A stretch of 64,000 bases of DNA, from contig JAJECO010000013.1 in NCBI GenBank assembly GCA_022822005.1, positions 1 to 64,000 on the forward strand, read 5' to 3'. Origin of the DNA: Candidatus Poribacteria bacterium. GTDB taxonomy: Bacteria > Poribacteria > WGA-4E > PCPOR2b. Below are positions 58,865 through 64,000 of the stretch, piece after piece. The number at the start of each line of letters is the position of its first letter. Positions within the stretch are counted from its first letter, which is position 1. The notes under the pieces were generated by a model. The model was not told the origin of the DNA, did no database searches, and saw only the letters and a program-made list of their open reading frames with translations. Both the position numbers and the translations under genes were made by a program.

Positions 58865-59740
58865 TTATTCGCGGATGAATTTCTGCATCCGAGCGTTGTC
58901 ACCCAACATCACTTCGCCCATGTAGAGATCACCGTACGAGTCCATCCAGAGACCGTGAGCACCGCCCAGAAATTCGCCCGGTACTTCACTCGACTCCGCA
59001 CCGCCCCACCGGGTAATCAGTTCACCATCTAACGTATAGATCAGGAACTCATGGTCTAATCCAGCGACATAGACTACATCATCGTTGGGGTCGAAAAAGA
59101 TTGTGTTAGGCTGTGGAACATCGGTCCATTCAGTCAGGTAATTCCCGTTTGTGTCGAATATCTGGAGACGGTCGTTTGAACGATCGCAAATCCAGACACG
59201 GTCTTCTCTATCTATGCGGACACAGTGTGACAGTGCGAACTGCCCAGGTCCATCACCACGTTCTCCCCAGGACAGTAATAATTCGCCCTCGGGCGAGTAC
59301 TTGTGGACGCGTGCGTTGCCGTAGCCGTCTGAGATGAAGAGTTCACCGGTAGAGGCAATCGCTAAGTCGGTCGGGGAATTGAATGGATCGCCGTCCGCCG
59401 GTGCTGCAGTACCGGGCGTACCCAGCGTCATCGTTAGTTCACCATTCCGATTGAATTTGAAGACGCAGTGATTATCATTGTCGATGCAATACACATTATC
59501 TTCACCGTCGATGTAGATGCCGTGTGCTGCCTTGGGTGGAAGAACACCGCTGCCCCACGTTTCCAAGAAATTTCCGTCCCGATCGAAAACGGCCAGTGGG
59601 TTCTCGCTTCGCGAGTAGACAAAAACCCGATCTTGCGAGTCGGTTGCTACCGCTGGAATCCATCCCCACTCCCAACCGTCGGGCGTTTTATCCCAATTCT
59701 CTGCGACTGTGTATCTATATTTGTCTGTACCAAATGCCAT
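58865..59740 (-). CDS. NHL-repeat beta-propeller protein
   Basis: The 292 residues from the ATG at 59740 (GGAGG 8 nt upstream) contain six NHL-like blades: 'VATDSQDRVFVYSRSENPLAVFDRDGNF', 'GIYIDGEDNVYCIDNDNHCVFKFNRNG', 'LAIASTGELFISDGYGNARVHKYSPEGE', 'CVRIDREDRVWICDRSNDRLQIFD' and others. It resembles the lyase domain of PAM or SMP-30-type propellers. Lacking a signal peptide, it is presumably cytoplasmic. It is the first gene of the unit with the alcohol dehydrogenase and permease. Biochemical role unknown. Confidence 0.88.
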   Translation of the reverse strand: MAFGTDKYRYTVAENWDKTPDGWEWGWIPAVATDSQDRVFVYSRSENPLAVFDRDGNFLETWGSGVLPPKAAHGIYIDGEDNVYCIDNDNHCVFKFNRNGELTMTLGTPGTAAPADGDPFNSPTDLAIASTGELFISDGYGNARVHKYSPEGELLLSWGERGDGPGQFALSHCVRIDREDRVWICDRSNDRLQIFDTNGNYLTEWTDVPQPNTIFFDPNDDVVYVAGLDHEFLIYTLDGELITRWGGAESSEVPGEFLGGAHGLWMDSYGDLYMGEVMLGDNARMQKFIRE

Positions 59741-60050
59741 TTTGTATACCTCCAAATTTCGGACTGATGTATCACCTTATGACAGATAAGATCTCAAATG
59801 CAAGTTTAGACGATACAGGAAGAGAAGATTCTTGTCAAGCCCAAAATTGGAGTTGGTGGGGCTATTTAGTTTTCTATTTTTTCACTGATTTCGGAATGAT
59901 CTGAACCTGCGGACGGGGCCTCCTTGATAGGATCGGGGACCAAAGCGGCTTGCCCCGCCATCTGACCCCGCCAAAAAATCTCCGCTCCAAGATTTTCGTT
60001 GACTGAGGCATGGAAAATGAGTAAAATGGCACTAGAATAGGGGCGAAGAT
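59741..60050. other. 310-bp divergent intergenic region
   Basis: It holds the minus-strand promoter at 59810-59838. Toward the sialidase side it is GC-rich with CCCCGCC-type runs (about 59915-59980). No gene and no convincing plus-strand promoter seen. Confidence 0.4.
59810..59838 (-). promoter_or_regulatory. Sigma70-type promoter of the NHL-dehydrogenase-permease unit
   Basis: On the minus strand perfect TTGACA (59833-59838) and TATCGT (59810-59815) with a 17-bp spacer; leader about 63 nt to the ATG at 59740. The -10 is a moderate match. Confidence 0.55.
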
Positions 60051-61091
60051 ATGGAAGGCACGATCGAACTAATCAGGCGCGATGTCCTGCTATCAAATTC
60101 AGGACTATACGGTATTCCGGACGAACAGCTGCATTTCCCCTATCTGTATGAGTCTGATAATGGAAACTGGTACATGACGTATCGTGAGGGACCACACTTC
60201 GAGTCAACCTTCGGTCCCGGCAATCGCGTCCAGTGTGTCCAATCGAGGGATCGAGGGGGCACGTGGCTTCCGTGGATGGGACTGGAGGTTGAACCGTTCC
60301 TCCGTCAACTCTTCGTTACACGCCTGAAGGACGGCAGTCTAATCAGTTACCGTTGCAAGATGAGCAGCCTCCATGAATCCTCCGATGGGACACTTGAAGC
60401 CACGGCGATTATTCTGCGTTCGCACGATGAGGGAGCGACCTGGACCCGACATGATGTGTCAGTAAACAATCTACCTTTCAGTTTGGACAGTCAGTTAATC
60501 TCGCTTTGGGGACATGTCGTTGAGATGCCTGATGGGTGCCTTTTATGGCCCGTCTACAGTCGTGAGGGAAATACAATCTCTGGAGTTGTCCGGTCTACAG
60601 ATGGTGGGGGCAGCTTTAAGTGGCTTGCGAATGTGTGCGAAGAGGACACTGTCGGCGAGCGACGGGAGCCAGGACTGATACGACTACCCTCCGGAGAACT
60701 CCTTGCCTTAATCCGGTGTGGAACGCAACCCTCCCGTCCGATGGTAGAGGTTCGGTCCGCCGATGACGGACGGACGTGGAGTGCGCCGCGCAGGCTTGCT
60801 CGCCCCGGCGTATGTCCCCAACTGATGATGCTGAGAAACGGTGTCTTGGTGTGCAGCTACGGCACTCGGAGATATGTGCACGTCATGGCGAGTTGGGATG
60901 GTGAAGGAGGTCAGTGGTCGGAGCCTTTGGTGCTCTATGAAGGCCAGACCTCAGGCTATAGTAATCTCCAAACGTTAGCCAATGACCGCTTCCGCGTTGT
61001 CTATCAGGAGGGATCGTTCGATGCCTATCAGGAGGGCGGCAATCGGCTTGTGCGCTCCGAGATCCAGATTAGACCGAGACGTTCTCCGTGA
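60051..61091 (+). CDS. BNR-repeat / sialidase-like propeller
   Basis: A 346-residue six-bladed propeller with Asp-boxes 'SRDRGGTW', 'SHDEGATW', 'STDGGGSF' and 'SADDGRTW'. It is the third such gene in the window and differs clearly from the other two, so it is not a recent copy. No signal peptide. It ends 20 bp from the convergent TauD gene. The family contains exo-alpha-sialidases; the true activity is unknown. Confidence 0.86.
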   Translation: MEGTIELIRRDVLLSNSGLYGIPDEQLHFPYLYESDNGNWYMTYREGPHFESTFGPGNRVQCVQSRDRGGTWLPWMGLEVEPFLRQLFVTRLKDGSLISYRCKMSSLHESSDGTLEATAIILRSHDEGATWTRHDVSVNNLPFSLDSQLISLWGHVVEMPDGCLLWPVYSREGNTISGVVRSTDGGGSFKWLANVCEEDTVGERREPGLIRLPSGELLALIRCGTQPSRPMVEVRSADDGRTWSAPRRLARPGVCPQLMMLRNGVLVCSYGTRRYVHVMASWDGEGGQWSEPLVLYEGQTSGYSNLQTLANDRFRVVYQEGSFDAYQEGGNRLVRSEIQIRPRRSP

Positions 61092-61111
61092 GGTACTACT
61101 TTGGTATGACC

Positions 61112-61972
61112 TCACTCGACTGTGGGACCGTCCCCGGCTAAGGTTGTGCGGTGGAGAACGCGCTTGTACTTCCCACGATCCCAAGACTGTCCCCGGTGTA
61201 GACAGCAACGGTTATCATACACCACAAGGTCATACACCCGCCATGTGTGGCGATACACAAACTGCGGTTGTGTTGCCCATTCGAGCAGCTCTTTCAATAG
61301 GGCTTTACCCTCTTTGGTCGGTAGGTCGTTGATGCGTGTTGTGTATGATCCGACCAGAAGCGCCTTCTGTCCGGTTTCAGGGATGGTGCGTACCAAGCGT
61401 TGATTGACTGGAGGCGTGTCTTTCTGGAACGTGTCACTCATCAAATTCGGCGCAATCTGTGCCCGTGAGTGTGCAATGCTGTGCTCGGCGATTAGTTCCT
61501 CTATATCTGCTTTTTTCTCGTCAGGCAGGGCTGCATAGGCGGCAGTAAGACTGGCAAACTCAGTTTCGCCACCTACGGGAGGCACAACCTTGGCGTAGAG
61601 TAGCGAGCCACGCAAGGGCACACGCTTGAACGAGCCGTCGGAGTGCCAGAGCGTGTTGGCAACAGTATACAATGTCCGCGGATCTTCCGGCGGAATGATG
61701 TTGCCTTTTTCGTCGAGGTTGGAGATAACCCCAATAGGTCCACCGTCGCCGATTGGGTCATTTGGCATCGTCATTTCGAGCGGGCCAAACCCTTCGCTGA
61801 ACGTCACGTGCTGCTCATCGGTGATTTCCTGATTGTGGAATACAAGCACCCCATACTCGCAGAGCGCATCGCGAAGTTGTTCAAATGTTTCTGCATCAAT
61901 GGGCGAAGTGATGTCAACACCTTGAACTTCTGCCCCGATATGTTCTTCCAGTTTCCTAATTGTGAGGGTCAT
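61112..61972 (-). CDS. TauD/TfdA-family Fe(II)/2OG dioxygenase
   Basis: A 286-residue oxygenase of the taurine/2,4-D dioxygenase group. Facial triad: H110-x-D112 ('LWHSDGSF') and the distal His in 'YDNRCCLHRGQ', followed by an Arg-rich end 'YKRVLHRTTLAGD' that binds 2-oxoglutarate. N-terminal 'GAEVQGVDIT' and 'GVLVFHNQEI' are typical. Members release sulfite from sulfonates or cleave aryloxy acids. It is divergent from the acetamidase-like gene, with an inverted repeat TTGAA-N7-TTCAA (about 62011-62027) between them. Confidence 0.93.
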   Translation of the reverse strand: MTLTIRKLEEHIGAEVQGVDITSPIDAETFEQLRDALCEYGVLVFHNQEITDEQHVTFSEGFGPLEMTMPNDPIGDGGPIGVISNLDEKGNIIPPEDPRTLYTVANTLWHSDGSFKRVPLRGSLLYAKVVPPVGGETEFASLTAAYAALPDEKKADIEELIAEHSIAHSRAQIAPNLMSDTFQKDTPPVNQRLVRTIPETGQKALLVGSYTTRINDLPTKEGKALLKELLEWATQPQFVYRHTWRVYDLVVYDNRCCLHRGQSWDRGKYKRVLHRTTLAGDGPTVE

Positions 61973-62064
61973 TCTATTTCCTCGTTTATCCGAAATGTGA
62001 CAAAACAGAGTTGAAGTAGTATTTCAAGCCGAATGCGGTATAACATCTATAAGGAGAGGATGCT

Positions 62065-62976
62065 ATGCGTCGTTTTAATCGAACCCCCTGTTACACCGGA
62101 CCCAATGACCCCGAAAGAGGTCAGGTCCGCGGTATCCTTGAACTGGGCGAAACTGTTATCATTGAAACCGTGGGTGGAGCGGACAACGACTACGAAGCAG
62201 CGGGCGAAACCAAGGCTGGAATGATAACCTCCGGTCAAAGCCATCAGCGTGATTCTCGCCCCGGCGGTCCCTTTGAGATCCGGGGCATTGAGCCGGACGA
62301 CTGGGTATCCATTGAGATCATCGACGTTGAGGTGGGACCCTACGGCTTCTATCGGAACGGCGGTCCCAACTGGGGCAATTGGCGCTGTGTCGCTCCAGTG
62401 CGCGACGGACTCATCCATTTTCCACCTGACTTCGTTGTGCCGGTACGACCGATGATCGGGGTAGTTCAGCTTGCATCATGGGCACCCAGCGGGATAGACC
62501 ACGGCGGAAATATGGACTTCAACGCTATCCAACCTGGCAGTACCGTGCATATCCGTGCCCAAAAACCCGGCGGTTTTCTTCACCTTGGTGATGTCCATGC
62601 CCGTATGGGAGATGGAGAGTTGACTGGTGCCGGAGTCGAAATCGACTCAGCCGTTACCCTCAAGGTGGATCGTTCACCCGGTTTTCCGAACAGTGCTCCC
62701 GTAGTGGAGACCACTACTATGGTAGAGAGTGCCGAAGAGTATCTCACCAGCGCCATAGCAGATAGTTGGGCGGAGGCACTAAGATCCGCTTGGACCGAGA
62801 TGGTTGCGCTGATTGTTGATCGCTACGACACCAGCGTGGAATACGCCAACATGATTGTTGGCACGATAGCGGATGCGCGGCCCGGTTTTGCTACCGGCTA
62901 CATGGGCGGGTACCTGACCTGTCAGTTAGCGGTAACCAAAGAATTGCGTCGCACAGGAAAACCCTACGAACCGTAA
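62065..62976 (+). CDS. Acetamidase/formamidase-family protein
   Basis: The 303 residues match the FmdA/AmdA family, hydrolysing short amides to ammonia and the acid. Readable features: 'GGPFEIRGIEPDDWVSIEI', 'RPMIGVVQLAS', 'DHGGNMDFNAIQPGSTVHI', 'GGFLHLGDVHARMGDGELTGAGVEI' and 'TTTMVESAEEYLTSA'. All are family signatures. AAGGAG precedes the ATG. It is divergent from the TauD gene. Typical length (300-320). It likely handles an amide released in the surrounding catabolism. Confidence 0.92.
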   Translation: MRRFNRTPCYTGPNDPERGQVRGILELGETVIIETVGGADNDYEAAGETKAGMITSGQSHQRDSRPGGPFEIRGIEPDDWVSIEIIDVEVGPYGFYRNGGPNWGNWRCVAPVRDGLIHFPPDFVVPVRPMIGVVQLASWAPSGIDHGGNMDFNAIQPGSTVHIRAQKPGGFLHLGDVHARMGDGELTGAGVEIDSAVTLKVDRSPGFPNSAPVVETTTMVESAEEYLTSAIADSWAEALRSAWTEMVALIVDRYDTSVEYANMIVGTIADARPGFATGYMGGYLTCQLAVTKELRRTGKPYEP

Positions 62977-63034
62977 AATTTCCACATTATTAAATTGATA
63001 TTGGCTTATGTTCAGAAATTGCGTAACATCAGCT

Positions 63035-63081
63035 GTAGGGAACACCTCTCGGGCTCAGACCGGACGGTTATCGTTCCCTAC
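63035..63081. repeat. Interspersed palindrome, type A copy 3
   Basis: Arms GTAGGGAAC (63035-63043) and GTTCCCTAC (63073-63081) are identical to those at 47692-47719, but the loop is 29 nt and unrelated. Confidence 0.75.
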
Positions 63082-63087
63082 TACTCC

Positions 63088-63115
63088 GTAGGTCGGGCAT
63101 CTTGCCCGACCGTAC
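63088..63115. repeat. Interspersed palindrome, type B copy 2
   Basis: GGTCGGGCA and TGCCCGACC form a perfect 9-bp stem around a TCT loop. The 28-bp unit matches 54057-54084 at nearly all positions, the differences lying in the right arm. Confidence 0.85.
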
Positions 63116-63201
63116 CAATGCACCGATGAACGAATGAACCAAGGGTTTTTACGTTGCACGTCCTTAGCATTTTGCACTTTCCGCTAACATGAGCCTCAAT
63201 G

Positions 63202-64000
63202 CTACATTCCCAACGCTTCCGCTTGTCTGCAAGCAGACTGAATGAGATTCCGCACCCGATTGCCCTTATTGTGCTCCGGTCGTGCATGAAGCCAGCCTAA
63301 CAGCGCCAATGACCGGATTAACAGAAACATTGGGAGTAACTCAATAGCGGCTTCAGAAAGAGAACGTTCCGATCGGTAGCCTGCAATGAGTGCGTCGCGG
63401 GCAACCTTGAAATGGGGTGGTTTCCGATATGCGTCGAGTGCGACGGCGATTTCGTACTGATGCCAACCGAAACCAGCGTCGTCAAAGTCGATTACGTGTA
63501 ACTGATCATCATTAACGAGCAGATTATCGGGGTGCAGATCTGCGTGGATCAGGCTATACGTTCCTCCCCCTTTCCCGTAATCGGACAATACACGGTGGAT
63601 GGCACGACGGGCGTTGAGGATATGCTCTCGCTCCGCTGCCTTTAACTCTGGTAGGATCCAAAAGGGGCCCCAAAAGGGAGTCTCTCCCATAAAGCCGTCC
63701 GCATCGAATGCGTGTCGTTGAAAATTATCTGGAATCTGCCAACCGACTGCTTGATTGTGAATTTTAGCAGCGATGCGTCCAAGTTGGTTGAAATGCAGCG
63801 CGAGAGCTTCCATATCGGGTGCCTGTGCTATGATGCTCGAAAGCGTTGCTCCCTCAAACCATTCGACAAGTCCGACGTGCCGGGTTTCTGCTGATCCGGG
63901 TACGGGAACAGTCGCGTAGCCACGACCATCACGAGTCAGGCGTGGCAACGGCACACCTATACCCGCTTGCTTCAACGCAGCGGTCCACTGCTGCTCGGAA
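63202..64000 (-). CDS. Aminoglycoside-phosphotransferase-family kinase (N-terminus cut by window edge)
   Basis: The frame stays open to the right edge. A TTG at 63975 is in frame but the coding sequence plausibly continues upstream ('SEQQWTAALKQAGIGVP'), so the true start lies outside. Kinase-like APH fold features: 'VEWFEGATLSS' (hinge region), 'LIHADLHPDNLLV' (catalytic loop, Asp and Asn) and 'VIDFDDAGFGWHQYEIA' (metal-binding DFD). The family includes SrkA, homoserine kinase II and choline kinases. The substrate cannot be told. It is the last feature of the window. Confidence 0.85.
   Translation of the reverse strand, partial: SEQQWTAALKQAGIGVPLPRLTRDGRGYATVPVPGSAETRHVGLVEWFEGATLSSIIAQAPDMEALALHFNQLGRIAAKIHNQAVGWQIPDNFQRHAFDADGFMGETPFWGPFWILPELKAAEREHILNARRAIHRVLSDYGKGGGTYSLIHADLHPDNLLVNDDQLHVIDFDDAGFGWHQYEIAVALDAYRKPPHFKVARDALIAGYRSERSLSEAAIELLPMFLLIRSLALLGWLHARPEHNKGNRVRNLIQSACRQAEALGM

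Larger units (their letters stand above)
62977..63201. other. 225-bp gap with two interspersed palindromes
   Basis: No gene seen. It contains the type A copy 3 at 63035-63081 and the type B copy 2 at 63088-63115, side by side. Neither is followed by a T-run. Confidence 0.6.

Noticed and set aside
1-64000. CRISPR arrays, tRNA and rRNA genes, transposases, prophage
   Set aside because: No regularly spaced repeats, cloverleaf with CCA-type ends, rRNA-like or transposase-coding sequence were recognised on either strand; a covariance-model scan would be decisive.

Overview
The window looks like part of a genome or assembled contig from a Gram-negative-type bacterium. The best guess is Candidatus Poribacteria or a close relative. 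This is inferred from gene content only: ten full-length phytanoyl-CoA dioxygenase (PhyH)-family genes, a TauD-type dioxygenase, three BNR/sialidase-type propellers, two enolase-superfamily genes, ThuA, Gfo/Idh/MocA, amidohydrolases and the futalosine menaquinone genes mqnA/mqnE. No rRNA or tRNA was seen to confirm the taxonomy. Where promoters could be read, they are classical -35/-10 elements with 17-bp spacers.

Layout. 1-10.5 kb (minus strand): a long co-directional run. It begins with a type II restriction-modification (R-M) pair (HTH-fused methyltransferase, TdeIII-like nuclease), followed with almost no gap by mqnE-mqnA, PhyH, a CysE-like acetyltransferase, purH, an aldo/keto reductase, PhyH and an amidohydrolase cut by the left edge. 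10.6-11.4 kb: a SAM hydrolase (DUF62). 11.5-16.6 kb (minus): PhyH, PhyH, methyltransferase and enolase-superfamily gene as one apparent operon, then a pectate-lyase-22-like propeller. 16.9-28.9 kb (plus): creatininase, then the division/cell-wall cluster murD-ftsW-murG-murC-[ribbon-helix-helix insert]-ftsQ-ftsA-ftsZ, then a TIGR03960-like radical SAM gene. 28.9-31.4 kb: gamma-carbonic anhydrase, SDR, D-2-hydroxyacid dehydrogenase. 31.5-35.5 kb: a second R-M system (C protein, nuclease, convergent adenine methyltransferase) in visibly more AT-rich DNA, bordered by a decayed PhyH fragment. 35.7-51.8 kb: an accessory catabolic island centred on a divergent promoter region at about 39.6 kb. To its left are PhyH x3 and an epimerase; to its right ThuA, PhyH, sialidase, MocA, a lipoprotein, HAD, DUF429, PhyH, amidohydrolase, galactonate-dehydratase-like enolase, PhyH and sialidase. 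51.9-56.7 kb: a PAS histidine kinase, an NtrC-type regulator, a lipoprotein and a small exported ORF. 56.9-64 kb: an orphan nucleoside-type ABC permease, zinc alcohol dehydrogenase, NHL propeller, sialidase, TauD dioxygenase, acetamidase/formamidase-like gene and an APH-family kinase cut by the right edge.

How the parts fit. The core genes (purH, mur/fts, mqn) are housekeeping. The rest reads as a large oxidative and carbohydrate or small-molecule catabolism repertoire around many Fe(II)/2-oxoglutarate-type oxygenases with unknown substrates. The points most worth a second look are: two PhyH paralogs lacking the metal-ligand Asp (HxG and HxN, as in Fe/2OG halogenases); mqnE sitting directly behind a restriction gene and carrying an unusual CX5CX2C radical-SAM motif; a near-leaderless ribbon-helix-helix gene inserted in the division cluster; operator-like palindromes at several promoters; and interspersed palindromic repeats, one of which supplies a stop codon.
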